Assembly (NCBI RefSeq): GCF_002079055.1
Contig: NC_047496.1
Span: forward strand, 496,001 to 560,000
Length of the DNA stretch: 64,000 bases
Reading direction: 5' to 3'
From: Saccharomyces paradoxus
Taxonomy: Eukaryota > Ascomycota > Saccharomycetes > Saccharomycetales > Saccharomycetaceae
Shown here: positions 42,855-53,262 of the stretch, piece after piece
Numbering within the stretch: the stretch's first letter is position 1
How the letters are laid out: each line of letters begins with the position of its first letter
Translations under genes and position numbers: made by a program
Notes under the pieces: model-generated
Seen by the model: the letters and a program-made list of their open reading frames with translations, nothing else
Databases searched by the model: none
Told to the model about the DNA's origin: nothing

Positions 42855-43298
42855 CTAGTCTAGTCTATCTAAAATACTTAATCTTTCTAACAGCATATCT
42901 TTCGAAATTTCTTGTATTTCCCCCCCAATAAACATCTCATCCATTATCATATAGACTTTGTAAAAATTGAACACGATATCCAGTTCACAAACATTACCGA
43001 AAAATGCATCTAGCACTTCCACGAACAAATGGATGTGGCATAAATATATGGGCTCATCGTCAAGCAAGTCCACGCCCATAACAAAATACAGACCCGCGTA
43101 CCTCCTGTATATGAGTTTTGTCGAATCAGAAAACTCTACGAAATTGCTCTGGTGCTTATGATCTCTGGAAGATATGAGTCTGTAAATTTGCGCAATGGCA
43201 TCTTGGCTACGTTGAGGATCCGAACTGTGTACATCGAACCATCTCACCAACCGCACCACACCTTGCTTATTAAAACACAGTATAAACTGTACCGCCAT
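42855..43298 (-). CDS. APS2: APS2, small (sigma) subunit of the AP-2 adaptor
   Basis: The protein has 147 residues and starts MAVQFILCFNKQGVVRLVRW, the typical longin-like opening of adaptor sigma chains. Conserved blocks follow, such as RRYAGLYFVMGVDLLDDEP and HLFVEVLDAFFGNVCELDIVFNFYK. AP-2 works in clathrin-mediated endocytosis at the plasma membrane; in yeast it handles cargo such as the killer K28 toxin receptor complex and Mid2. It converges on CDC8. Confidence 0.96.
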   Translation of the reverse strand: MAVQFILCFNKQGVVRLVRWFDVHSSDPQRSQDAIAQIYRLISSRDHKHQSNFVEFSDSTKLIYRRYAGLYFVMGVDLLDDEPIYLCHIHLFVEVLDAFFGNVCELDIVFNFYKVYMIMDEMFIGGEIQEISKDMLLERLSILDRLD

Positions 43299-43920
43299 TT
43301 TTATCTCTTACAGCAAACAACCCTTCGCCCTTCGCAAATACAATAGCAACAAATACTATCCCCTCAAGGCAAGCGTTCCTAATTTAGCTAATGAATAAAC
43401 CATTCCTTCCCGGTCCTATCAAAAGTATCCGAAACGGTTCTGCGCGTGCGAAATGATATGTTCTTACGAAACTATTAGAGGGACCCTTCCATTACAGGTA
43501 CAGTCTAGAGATACCGGAGCTGCAAGTGTTACATGCCGGCAGCATGATAAACATACCCACGTCCTAAAGCCATTCAAGCGTACATACATGATGTATACAA
43601 CGTGAACGCTTTGGCACGGTCACCCCACCTAAAAGCATAACCTCTTGAGCAAAAACCCAAATAGTCACCACGTGCGATGCGGTGCATGGGTGATTGTCTT
43701 TTCGTCATTGGCACGACCCCTTGCAGGTGGGAGGTAGAACCAAATAATATCCAGTTGACGGTAAGAGCTGCTTCATATATAGGGCTAGCAAGAAGTGAGA
43801 AAGCTTATCAGGTGCCGTCGGTAATCTTATCCAAACTACAATACCGCACGCACACCAGGAAAGTAAAGTTGGGTAAGCCGTAGCAGTTGTTTTTACAGGT
43901 TATACCGATTGAATAAAATA
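43299..43920. other. divergent promoter region APS2/PTK2
   Basis: The 622 bp hold no gene I can support. CACGTG at 43669-43674, about 250 bp before PTK2, is an E-box that Cbf1 or Pho4 could bind. CCCCT near 43361 is a stress-element core. A short frame at 43677-43883 looks like chance. I see no LTR piece here. Confidence 0.5.
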
Positions 43921-46377
43921 ATGGTGGGAAACAGTAAGGACAAAGAGGTACATAAAAGTCCCTCTGTTAGTACTTTGAAGCTCTTGGGAAAGCGCCTGTT
44001 TAATTCCAGCAGTCATACGGATAACTCTTCGTTACTCCTCAGTGCTGAACAATTGGGCAATGGAAGAAGTCTAAGGAAAAGGCCAACCTCTCCGTCTATT
44101 GGTGGAAGTGGTAGCGGTGGCAATTCACCTTCGTCTTCTGCTGGCGCACGGCAGAGATCTGCTTCTTTACATAGAAGAAAAAACAATGCTTCAGTAGGAT
44201 TTTCAAATGGGCCTGTGTCCTCACACAAGTCCTCCGCTGCATTGCAGGACTTAATCAAACATAATAATAACCCTTATTTGAACTCTCCGTCTGATATCTT
44301 GGGCACAGGTACTGGTATTTCCTCGGCAAGAGATAGGGATAGAATCGTTTTAGATAGAGAAAAGGAAAAAGAAAGGGCGAGAAACAAAGAAAGAAATACC
44401 CATCACGCGGGCTTACCGCAAAGGTCTAATAGTATGGCCAGTCACCATTTTCCCAACGAGAATATTGTTTATAATCCATACGGCATAAGCCCAAACCATG
44501 CTAGGCCAGATACTGCATTTGCTGACACTCTGAATATGAATAAGGAGAACGATTTAAGTTTTTACATGCATGATGGTAACAGCAAGATACGGATGTTGCC
44601 GCTTCCTATCGCCAACCCGAACGATTTTTTGCCCGAAGATATGAAACAATATAGTGTCCATTTAACAGATAATTTCGTATTTGATACGGATAATAAGCCT
44701 ATCGGTTCGGGCGGGTCTAGTGAAGTTAGAAAAGTTAAATCAAGTTACAGGCAAAAGGATGTTTACGCTTTAAAGAAATTGAATATGATATATCACGAGT
44801 CGCCTGAGAAATTTTACAAGAGATGCTCTAAAGAATTTATTATTGCCAAGCATTTAAGTCACAATGTCCACATCACGAAGACTTTTTACCTTCTAAAAGT
44901 TCCCACCACCACATATACAACTCGTGGTTGGGGGTTTATCATGGAACTAGGTGTCAAGGATCTTTTCCAGCTGATGGAAAGAACAGGCTGGAAGAACGTT
45001 CCGTTCAACGAAAAATATTGTCTTTTTAAACAAGTAGCCCAAGGTATTAAGTTTTGTCATGACAATGGTATTGCTCACCGTGATTTGAAGCCTGAAAATG
45101 TTCTGATTTCCAAAGAAGGTATATGTAAGTTGACGGACTTTGGTATTTCTGATTGGTACCATGTGGTACCTCATGACTACACTAGTCCAGTGAAGACATG
45201 CCAAGGTATGATTGGTTCTCCACCATACACCCCGCCAGAAGTAATGTACTTCGATGCCAAGAAGCATTACCCTGAAAAATTCCAAAAACCATACAACCCG
45301 TTGGCCATGGATTCCTATGCCCTCGGAATCATGTTAATTACCATGATTAACAATATCATCCCTTTCATCGATTCCTGTAACACTGATGCGAGATTCAGGG
45401 AATTCGAAGTGTCATATGACAACTTCATCAATCACCAAAACCCTCATTTCAGGGACAAGGGCTGTCACAAGCCAGGCCCCGGTTCCGAATACTCTTTAGC
45501 AAGAAATTTCAAAAATACTGACGCTACGCGTATCGCATGGAGATTAGCTGATCCTAATCCTGCGACTAGATATACAATGGATGATTTATTTGATGATCCT
45601 TTTTTCCAACAAATTGAAACGTGTGTCGAGCCAAGTGATGATGATTTAGTAAGGGTTCCTGAATTAAGAAAAAGTACCTCTACCAATGATTTTACTGAAA
45701 ATTCATCGGATACACCCTGTGATCAGGAAGTCGTTCACACGTCAAATCCATTCCTAAAAAAGGAAACTCTCACTTCTAAACCAAGATCGATGTTAGAAAT
45801 CGCGGAATCTCCTTCCTTAAAACAAAAATCCAAGGTAAAAGACAACGCAAAGACTAAATCACATGATCTTGCTGATGAAGGAGGTCATGAAAATATCAAA
45901 TCTAAGCAACAAGATAACAATGAAAATTTGAAGAAAGATGAAGTCAAGAATTTGGACAAAAACAAAGCCATCGAAGACGTCACTACAACTAACGTGGACA
46001 GCATATTAGAAAAACCTACACCAACCTCCACAAAAGTAGAGAACAACCAAAGCGAAGATGATTCTACAATGAAGGAATTAAAGTCGATGCTGAACTCCAC
46101 ACCTACCACACCAACACATAACGGCCCCACCCCACTCCCTGCAAAAGCTGGTACCCAATTGGATAAACGCATGAGCGACCTATCGCTGAAATCCGAAACG
46201 CCCGCTTCTCCTAAGAACTATAGCGCACCCAATATATCGTCGTCAAGCAATTCACTGAGAAGCCTCGGGAGTCCAAGCGTGTCGTCCTCGAAAAAGAAGA
46301 AGGCTATCCATCACCACTTGGACATCACTAACAGTGTTACGAATATGTCATCTGTGAGCGCCTTTATCTCAAGATAG
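43921..46377 (+). CDS. PTK2: PTK2, Ser/Thr kinase regulating ion transport
   Basis: From this ATG the protein has 818 residues, the S. cerevisiae length. The first 240 residues are low-complexity. The kinase domain (about 260-570) shows GSGGSSEV, the Lys of VYALKKL, the catalytic HRDLKPEN at residues 386-393 and DFG at 406-408. The C-terminal 200 residues are Lys/Glu/Ser-rich. Ptk2 belongs to the Npr1/Hal5 group; it activates the plasma-membrane H+-ATPase Pma1 and high-affinity spermine uptake. The frame is open a few codons upstream but without an ATG. Confidence 0.96.
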   Translation: MVGNSKDKEVHKSPSVSTLKLLGKRLFNSSSHTDNSSLLLSAEQLGNGRSLRKRPTSPSIGGSGSGGNSPSSSAGARQRSASLHRRKNNASVGFSNGPVSSHKSSAALQDLIKHNNNPYLNSPSDILGTGTGISSARDRDRIVLDREKEKERARNKERNTHHAGLPQRSNSMASHHFPNENIVYNPYGISPNHARPDTAFADTLNMNKENDLSFYMHDGNSKIRMLPLPIANPNDFLPEDMKQYSVHLTDNFVFDTDNKPIGSGGSSEVRKVKSSYRQKDVYALKKLNMIYHESPEKFYKRCSKEFIIAKHLSHNVHITKTFYLLKVPTTTYTTRGWGFIMELGVKDLFQLMERTGWKNVPFNEKYCLFKQVAQGIKFCHDNGIAHRDLKPENVLISKEGICKLTDFGISDWYHVVPHDYTSPVKTCQGMIGSPPYTPPEVMYFDAKKHYPEKFQKPYNPLAMDSYALGIMLITMINNIIPFIDSCNTDARFREFEVSYDNFINHQNPHFRDKGCHKPGPGSEYSLARNFKNTDATRIAWRLADPNPATRYTMDDLFDDPFFQQIETCVEPSDDDLVRVPELRKSTSTNDFTENSSDTPCDQEVVHTSNPFLKKETLTSKPRSMLEIAESPSLKQKSKVKDNAKTKSHDLADEGGHENIKSKQQDNNENLKKDEVKNLDKNKAIEDVTTTNVDSILEKPTPTSTKVENNQSEDDSTMKELKSMLNSTPTTPTHNGPTPLPAKAGTQLDKRMSDLSLKSETPASPKNYSAPNISSSSNSLRSLGSPSVSSSKKKKAIHHHLDITNSVTNMSSVSAFISR

Positions 46378-46601
46378 ACGTAAAGACTTCTTTATGCTTT
46401 AGTACCTTCATTATTCTTTCATACCCCCCCCTCTATTAGCTTCGATATACGATATTATTATCGGGAAAAAGATAAAGGGCACAAAAATAAAGCAAACAAT
46501 GAAATAGAGCACAAACATATAAATTCACATATGTACTTATATATTTTTACTTCGAACCAAAAACAAACATTTTATTATTTATTCAATTTTTACTTTGATA
46601 A

Positions 46602-46719
46602 ACGTGATCGCTTTTTCTCGGTTCCTTCGGCATCATCTCTCACCCTTCAAGGTTAAAAAAAATAAAATCGGACGAGAAAAGTATTGGACAAACAACAATT
46701 TTCCACGTGCTTATCACGT
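46602..46719. promoter_or_regulatory. E-box cluster upstream of CBF1 (possible autoregulation)
   Basis: Three Cbf1-type sequences lie 155-275 bp before the CBF1 ATG: ACGTGA at 46602-46607, CACGTG at 46704-46709 and TCACGT at 46714-46719. Cbf1 binds RTCACRTG (the CDEI element). The cluster suggests that the product may control its own gene. Binding is inferred from sequence only. Confidence 0.5.
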
Positions 46720-46874
46720 TTTTTTTTATTTAATGTAGAATGTGAACCATTATACTTCAAAGGTAAACACTTCGTTAGTTGTTCCTTCTTCTTTCCAGTA
46801 ATTATTTTTTCTAACTAGAAGTACCAATATCAAGTGATCAAATAGAATACGGTTTCTACATTTTTCTATTAACG

Positions 46875-47924
46875 ATGAACTCTCTGGCAAATAATAAACT
46901 TTCCACTGAGGATGAGCAGATCCATTCCGCAAGAAAAAGAGCCTATAACGAGGGGCAGAACAGCAGCGACGCCAGAAAAAAGCAAAGAGATCAAGGATTG
47001 TTGTCTCAAGAGAGCAATGACGGAAACATTGACTCTGCCCTATTAAGTGAGGGGGCTACTCTAAAAGGGACTCAAAGTCAATATGAAAGCGGACCGACGT
47101 CTAACCAAAATGAGAAAGAAGGTGACGAAAATCCATCAGTGGCTGAAGCTGCAGTCGCTGCCACTGTCAATTACACAGACCTAATCCAGGGCCAGGAGGA
47201 TGGTTCTGATGCTCATACATCTAAACAAACGAATGCGAATGACGAGCGCAAGGATTCCATGAATGGTAGAGGAGCCACAACCCCATCAAATGAAAGGGTC
47301 AAGCCAAATTCCTCCCTAGAGGGAATGTCATCTTCACCAATGGAATCCGCACAACAATCTAAAAATGATATGCTCATACCATTGGCAGAAGACGACCGTG
47401 GGCCAGAACACGAACAGGATGACGAAGACGATGATGATGCCGACATCGACCTCAAAAAGGATATAAGTTTGCAACCAGGTCGTCGTGGAAGAAAACCTAC
47501 TACATTAGCCACAACAGACGAGTGGAAAAAGCAAAGGAAAGATTCCCATAAAGAGGTCGAAAGGCGCCGCCGCGAAAATATCAACACTGCGATCAACGTC
47601 TTAAGCGACTTACTGCCCGTGAGAGAATCAAGCAAGGCAGCAATATTGGCACGTGCCGCAGAATACATTCAAAAATTGAAAGAAACTGATGAGGCAAACA
47701 TCGAAAAATGGACGTTACAAAAATTGCTTAGCGAGCAAAATGCATCGCAATTAGCCAGTGCAAACGAGAAACTGCAAGAGGAACTGGGAAATGCTTACAA
47801 GGAAATTGAGTACATGAAGCGCATTTTAAGGAAGGGGGGGATAGAATACGAGGATATGCACGCCCACAAGAAACAAGAGAATGAAAGGAAAGGTACTAGG
47901 AGCGATAATCCGCACAATGCTTGA
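46875..47924 (+). CDS. CBF1: CBF1, bHLH factor binding centromere CDEI and Met promoters
   Basis: The protein has 349 residues (351 in S. cerevisiae). The N-terminal 200 residues are polar and acidic (EQDDEDDDDADIDLKKD). The basic helix-loop-helix begins near residue 218 (KQRKDSHKEVERRRRENINT) and runs to about 280, and is followed by a leucine-zipper-like helix to about 320. Cbf1 binds CDEI at centromeres, aids Met4 at sulphur-metabolism genes and positions nucleosomes. Divergence lies in the N-terminal part; the DNA-binding region is almost unchanged. Confidence 0.97.
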   Translation: MNSLANNKLSTEDEQIHSARKRAYNEGQNSSDARKKQRDQGLLSQESNDGNIDSALLSEGATLKGTQSQYESGPTSNQNEKEGDENPSVAEAAVAATVNYTDLIQGQEDGSDAHTSKQTNANDERKDSMNGRGATTPSNERVKPNSSLEGMSSSPMESAQQSKNDMLIPLAEDDRGPEHEQDDEDDDDADIDLKKDISLQPGRRGRKPTTLATTDEWKKQRKDSHKEVERRRRENINTAINVLSDLLPVRESSKAAILARAAEYIQKLKETDEANIEKWTLQKLLSEQNASQLASANEKLQEELGNAYKEIEYMKRILRKGGIEYEDMHAHKKQENERKGTRSDNPHNA

Positions 47925-48598
47925 GAGCTAAAAATAGATAGTTACATGTATTCTGAGCTTCCGTATATATCTGCATTTCACCCTCATGGCGTGTTTGTTA
48001 GGTTTTTATCAATATTCCATGGGCATATTCAAAACCACCCGGATAGCACTAGATATCCACTCAGCCTCAAACTCGGCAAGAAAAGAGAAGACGGACTTCT
48101 TTAACTTCCGAATATGTCTTTGTACGCTATTGTTTTTCGTCCCTAAATGGCTTAGCAAAATTTTTGCCAAGAATTTTTATGACATTTAATGGAAAAATTG
48201 CCAAGAGAAATACGCACAACCTCCGTTTTCCCGCCTTTTTATCAGAAAATCTTTGTTTTCCCTTCCTTTTTTTTGGGTCGCAGGAAAGAAAAAAGATAGT
48301 AGTGGAAAGGATTAACCTGAAAAAAAAAGGCAAAAACGTTACATCCTTGAAGGTCCGCGACAATCACGGGCCTATTTCTACTTTGGGGCTTCGCTTGATT
48401 ACTTAAGAAGAAACATTGGAAGTACATCACGTAAAAGTGCGCTCTCTTTTAATCTGGTACTCTGCTATCTGTATCTTATATAATTAACAACAGCCATTAT
48501 TTACTTTCTGGGAAACAGCCAACATTTATTTTTATGAATTAGAATAGCTAAAAGTGTCTAAGAAAGAGGAAGAGAAAGAAGAGTAAGATATTATTTCA
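47925..48598. other. intergenic region CBF1-YJR061W
   Basis: These 674 bp contain the CBF1 3' flank and the promoter of the next gene. Around 48154-48167 is a near-palindrome, GCAAAATTTTTGCC, and A/T tracts follow (48262-48330). Small frames on both strands here look like chance. There is no RNA gene or repeat that I can support. Confidence 0.5.
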
Positions 48599-51406
48599 AT
48601 GATGTTATCACTGCGCAGGTTTTCTATGTACGTTTTAAGATCTCTGCGGCTTCACTTTAAAAAGATAGCAGTTATTCTTTTGGCCGTGCAGTTACTGTTT
48701 ATTATAGTGTTTGTATTTAGCGGCCGCTCACCGATTATTGACAGTAACTGGAAGTCATTCACTGCGCCATTTTTTGAACCAGTTACCCACGCTGACAAGA
48801 ACAACAACTATGCTGCTTTCGATCTGAGATCAAAAGATAACGTAGCCAGACTGTACGAAAAAATGAATTTCGATACTTCAGGCGAATGGATTGACACATA
48901 CACCTTGAGGAATAACCTTCTCACTGTGAAAATGGGCTCTGAAAAAGGACAGGTTCTCGATTCGGTAGACGAATTGAGATATTATGATAGTGACCCAAGA
49001 TTGGTATGGTCAGTTGTACTGGATCACTTGTTAGAATCAGATTCCAATGAATACGCATTTTCGTGGTACGATTGGGCCAATTTTGACTCGACAAATAAAC
49101 TCATTGCACTGAGACACACCAATATCTCTTGTCAGTTTGTTTGCGAAGGTGCTTTTGATAAAGAGATGCTAGAAAGGGTAGAGGGCGAAGTACAAGAGCC
49201 CTTATTTGTCACAAATAGGAACAAATATGACGAATCACTTTGGTATGATAGGGTAAGAAAGATTGTGGATCCTAATTTGGTCCAGCAGGTCATACATGAT
49301 CATTGTAAGAACAATGACGCATATTCCAATGGTACTCCTTTCGAACTACCCTTTATAATTAGTGGAACTTCTGAAAGGTTGAGGCCGGAGGTTTATGACT
49401 TACAAGCCAAAAACCATTTATTATATTCTAATTTTACTCCGTTGTCATTGACCGTACTGGACAGCGATAAAGATGCTTATCGAATTGATTTGAAAAAAAC
49501 AGACTCTTCAAAATCAAACATAGTACAAACCAATCTATTACAGAACTACATTCAAAGGCACAGAAATGAAATAGTAAATGGCGATCTCATTTTCAACCAC
49601 ACTTCCATTTTTGAAAAATTCTTGCATCATGAATCTACCAAAAAAAGGAAACTTGACGTTGAAGGCTTAGATAAAACGATATTTGCTAGAGAGTATCTAG
49701 AGTTGTCACCATCCGATTTCCACTTCGATGCAAAAGAGAAAATCACTGAATTAGAGACCAGGTTAAGGTCTGAAGGCATATCATTGCACGATACCCACTA
49801 TTTACAAAGTTTAAAATCGTCCGTAAGTACTGCCCCTGCATTACAGAAAAAGTACTTCGCTGAGGCCAGTGACATTACAGACGCGACTGCCGATGGTCAC
49901 CACAGAGACAAACGGTTTTTTTCAATCGGACATAACCTCCTAAATGACCCTCAGGAGTTTGAAGCAAGACTAAGTTCTTTGATCAGAACTTTTCAGAAAT
50001 TTGTCAAGGCTAATGGATTAATCTCCTGGTTATCGCATGGTACCTTGTATGGATATTTATATGATGGTTTGAAATTCCCTTGGGATGTCGACCATGATTT
50101 ACAGATGCCCATTAAACATTTGCATTATTTGAGTCAATACTTCAACCAATCCCTAATATTAGAAGATCCAAGAGAAGGCAATGGAAGATACCTACTAGAC
50201 GTGGGAAGTGCAATTACTGTAAGAGTTCATGGGAACGGCGAGAACAATATTGATGCTCGCTTCATCGATATCGACTCAGGTATATACATTGATATCACAG
50301 GACTTAGCGTTAGTTCCGATGCGGCTAAGCAGTATATGTCCAAATTTGTAGAAGAAGAAAGCTCAGGTAAAAGCTTTTCTGACCTTATTAAAGACTATAA
50401 ATTTGACGAAAACGACCGTTTCGATGAAGTTGAGGACAGTGAAGGTTTAGCTAAGTATACCATATATGAATTAATGGAATGGGTTAATTCTCATCCAGAC
50501 GACTTTACGGATGCAGAAAGGAGTTTCGTCACGAAAACTTATAAGAAAGAGCTCGCAATTTCAAGAAGCGACTATGCTGAAAAAGACTTGCCTCCAAAGC
50601 AGAGATATCTGCTAAATGAGAAATATAACCTTTACAATTGTAGGAATCAGCATTTTTCCAGTCTAAACATCTTATCACCCCTGAGAAATACAATGTTCAA
50701 TGGTGTACCGGCATTCATTCCTAATAGGCCTATAGCAACATTGAACAATGAGTATAAAGTCCCGCAAAAATATGGACTTTTATCATTCCAAGGGAAGGTG
50801 TATTTACCGGAATTTAGATACTGGTTTTCATTTGCAGACATGAAGAAGTTTGCAAATTTGCAGCTGAAAGAACCCAAGATAACACGGCTAGAAAGTCCTT
50901 TAAATGATTTGAAATTCAGTGACATAAGTCTACTAGTAACAAACATTATCAAATGTGGGTTTCACTCCGTATTTGCCAGTTTATTTAATTCTTTTGATAG
51001 CACTGTTTACAGACTCAAAGAGCTGGAAATACAGTATGACCGTAGCTTGAGTGAAGAAGAAAAAAGTAGCCTATTAAAGACGCTACGGCGAGGAATGTCA
51101 AAGAAAATAAAATCACCAGAAAAGGATCCAATAATATATATATACGAAAGGAAGTTATGGGAAAACGTGGAAAAGTTGTTGAATGCTTCAAATATTTACA
51201 ACATTGCCTCACAAGTTGAAAAGGAAAAAATCAAAGAATTTGTTGAGTGGTCCCAGCAAGTGTATGAAAGAAAATTTGACGGTTTTAAACTTCCTGATGG
51301 TGGCAACGGTAATACAGTGACCGATCTAAATTCCAAAGGCTTAAATCTCTTCGGTGATAATAAGAAAACTTCAAACAACATATTTGGTTCTGACCAAAAA
51401 TATTAA
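48599..51406 (+). CDS. MNN14: MNN14 (YJR061W), LicD-family mannosylphosphate-transfer protein
   Basis: The protein has 935 residues, as in S. cerevisiae YJR061W. It is a type II membrane protein, with a short basic N-terminus and one hydrophobic segment at about residues 22-41 (IAVILLAVQLLFIIVFVF). The lumenal part holds a LicD domain around residues 475-510, with WLSHGTLYGYLYDGLKFPWD followed by VDHD, the Asp-rich metal site. It is related to Mnn4, which is needed for mannosylphosphate on N-glycans in the Golgi. It lacks the long C-terminal Lys/Glu repeat of Mnn4 and ends with an Asn-rich tail. The start is an ATG-ATG pair, and the first is used. Confidence 0.92.
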   Translation: MMLSLRRFSMYVLRSLRLHFKKIAVILLAVQLLFIIVFVFSGRSPIIDSNWKSFTAPFFEPVTHADKNNNYAAFDLRSKDNVARLYEKMNFDTSGEWIDTYTLRNNLLTVKMGSEKGQVLDSVDELRYYDSDPRLVWSVVLDHLLESDSNEYAFSWYDWANFDSTNKLIALRHTNISCQFVCEGAFDKEMLERVEGEVQEPLFVTNRNKYDESLWYDRVRKIVDPNLVQQVIHDHCKNNDAYSNGTPFELPFIISGTSERLRPEVYDLQAKNHLLYSNFTPLSLTVLDSDKDAYRIDLKKTDSSKSNIVQTNLLQNYIQRHRNEIVNGDLIFNHTSIFEKFLHHESTKKRKLDVEGLDKTIFAREYLELSPSDFHFDAKEKITELETRLRSEGISLHDTHYLQSLKSSVSTAPALQKKYFAEASDITDATADGHHRDKRFFSIGHNLLNDPQEFEARLSSLIRTFQKFVKANGLISWLSHGTLYGYLYDGLKFPWDVDHDLQMPIKHLHYLSQYFNQSLILEDPREGNGRYLLDVGSAITVRVHGNGENNIDARFIDIDSGIYIDITGLSVSSDAAKQYMSKFVEEESSGKSFSDLIKDYKFDENDRFDEVEDSEGLAKYTIYELMEWVNSHPDDFTDAERSFVTKTYKKELAISRSDYAEKDLPPKQRYLLNEKYNLYNCRNQHFSSLNILSPLRNTMFNGVPAFIPNRPIATLNNEYKVPQKYGLLSFQGKVYLPEFRYWFSFADMKKFANLQLKEPKITRLESPLNDLKFSDISLLVTNIIKCGFHSVFASLFNSFDSTVYRLKELEIQYDRSLSEEEKSSLLKTLRRGMSKKIKSPEKDPIIYIYERKLWENVEKLLNASNIYNIASQVEKEKIKEFVEWSQQVYERKFDGFKLPDGGNGNTVTDLNSKGLNLFGDNKKTSNNIFGSDQKY

Positions 51407-51546
51407 ACGCTGCCTAATTCTTCGGAATGGGGAAAAAAACCATTATTTATTCATCTTTCTCTCACTTCAATTCGATCCTTTTCAGTGACATAAATACTTG
51501 TGTATCCTTACTAACTTATAATGCTTAATTTTATCATAATATTCCC

Positions 51547-52920
51547 TCACCTTAATACCTCAAAGTGGACTTCACGCAATATAGCGCCTTCTAGGCCCTT
51601 GCCCAAATTACCCAGCAACTCTACACTTTCATTGAGGGAGTCAAGCGGGATATCATCATCGTTCTGCAAATCTCCAGGTTCCTTACCATTGAATTTGTAA
51701 ACGCCTGAACTTCCTGCAAATATTGTAGTGCCATCTTCAGTACCACATCTGTTAGCTACCACCAGAACCGCATTCTTTCCTTGGAACTTCCAAGGCTTTC
51801 TAATGGAAGCTCCCAAAAATGTCTTTTCCAGTATGGCGTCCCTTACCATATCTTCAGAATTCAATAAGTCCATGGTGTCCTCCTTGTGCTTCCCATCCTT
51901 ATAATATTCATGATCTGGGGGCATTCTAGTTTTAATCAAAATGTTCTCGAGAAGCGATGAATTATTAAACCAGTCAGTTCTTGGTTTGTAGTACAAAAAG
52001 GGGAAAAATCGTAGAATCCAGTAGTTCACGTTCGACATGTCTGGTTCGTCCATATCTTTATATTCACTGGTGCTTTCGTCAGAAGGCACTCTGGCGGTAC
52101 GTTGCGAATCGCCAATTTTAAGCTGATAAACTCCCTGAGACCCAGTCAGGGGTAGTCCTTGTTCCTTTAAATCGAAAGCTATTTTGTTCTTCGCTGACTC
52201 TAATAATGAATTGTTATGTAATGTCTGTTTGTCAGTGATGGAAGTAGAATTTAGCCACGCCATTGGACATAAAATCAACTCGACATTATTGTCAACGCAA
52301 AAAGAAGAGAACTCAAAGTGATTAAAGGGAGCTTTGAATTTGTAGGGACTTAAGTCCATACAGATGCCTATCGATGTTTTCAAAGTCACGTCTCTGGTAT
52401 AAGAGTCCTCATTTGGAAGCTTGGCACATTTTGAAAAATTCATAGGGAACGTTTGAAATCCCTCTGGATTCTCCTCGCAATCCCAATTCATTTCCGTATC
52501 ATAGAGAAAAGTCTTCCTATAATTGAAAACCTGCTCCCCCTGCGGATTGATCACAAGGGCGGAATTGTATAACTTCTGTTCATCATCCTTTTCAGGATAC
52601 CCTATTATTGTGTAGCATTGAAGCTTCTCAGATATTGATTTGGCCAGTTGAAAAGAGGGCCCTTCATCTTTCTTGGTAACATAAGGTAAAATATCCTTTT
52701 TGGAGTGGAAACTGTACCCTGTCAAGGAAAATTCGGGGAATAATACTATGTCAGGTTTTACATAGGTAGCACTTTTCATAACCTTATCCAATATAGACCA
52801 CGTTCTCTTTATTGTTTGATCTACTTGCCCAATTTGCGGATTCAGCTGAATTACGAGTACCTTCAGCGACACTAGAAGCTTAGTAGTCATCTTGGCACCA
52901 TGAATTGCGTCTATTAGCAT
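51547..52920 (-). CDS. NTA1: NTA1, N-terminal amidase
   Basis: The protein has 457 residues, as in S. cerevisiae. It belongs to the nitrilase superfamily and has the catalytic triad Glu63 (FPEF), Lys136 (YRKTF) and Cys187 (IGICMDLSPY). Nta1 deamidates N-terminal Asn and Gln to Asp and Glu, the first step of the Arg/N-degron pathway for these residues. A second in-frame Met at residue 11 is kept. In S. cerevisiae the first 10 residues are linked with mitochondrial targeting and removal. It converges on the YJR061W-like gene with 140 bp between the stops. Confidence 0.96.
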   Translation of the reverse strand: MLIDAIHGAKMTTKLLVSLKVLVIQLNPQIGQVDQTIKRTWSILDKVMKSATYVKPDIVLFPEFSLTGYSFHSKKDILPYVTKKDEGPSFQLAKSISEKLQCYTIIGYPEKDDEQKLYNSALVINPQGEQVFNYRKTFLYDTEMNWDCEENPEGFQTFPMNFSKCAKLPNEDSYTRDVTLKTSIGICMDLSPYKFKAPFNHFEFSSFCVDNNVELILCPMAWLNSTSITDKQTLHNNSLLESAKNKIAFDLKEQGLPLTGSQGVYQLKIGDSQRTARVPSDESTSEYKDMDEPDMSNVNYWILRFFPFLYYKPRTDWFNNSSLLENILIKTRMPPDHEYYKDGKHKEDTMDLLNSEDMVRDAILEKTFLGASIRKPWKFQGKNAVLVVANRCGTEDGTTIFAGSSGVYKFNGKEPGDLQNDDDIPLDSLNESVELLGNLGKGLEGAILREVHFEVLR

Positions 52921-53262
52921 CCATTAAATGTCACAATAGGATTCTATATTGTTGTGAACTCGTATTCCTAGCCTTAAGGTGCTGAAATGTGCGGAAGTAA
53001 TATGGTTCCATTTCCAAGGAAGGGTTATTAACATTTACCAGGGCAAAACCTATATATTTCTTAGGACTTTAAAGAAAGAGTCGTTTAGTAAGTTATATGC
53101 CCTCTTGAAGGATATGGGGTAGAGAATTATCTGTCGTTACGAACGAAAAATGAAAAATATGAAAAAAAAAATTAACTGAATGGCAGGTGAAAGGCATTGC
53201 AAGTGTAGAGTATCAAAGAAGGGAAGAAAAGCTCAAAGCAATCTAGATTAGCACTTATTGGG
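52921..53262. other. divergent promoter region NTA1/RPA12
   Basis: These 342 bp show an A-rich tract at 53147-53172 (TGAAAAATATGAAAAAAAAA) before RPA12, of the poly(dA:dT) type that opens promoters. No clear PAC box was found. No gene or repeat is visible. Confidence 0.5.

Noticed and set aside
43909-43920. Longer PTK2 frame starting at 43909
   Set aside because: The first codon is TTG, not ATG; the ATG at 43921 gives the family length of 818 residues.
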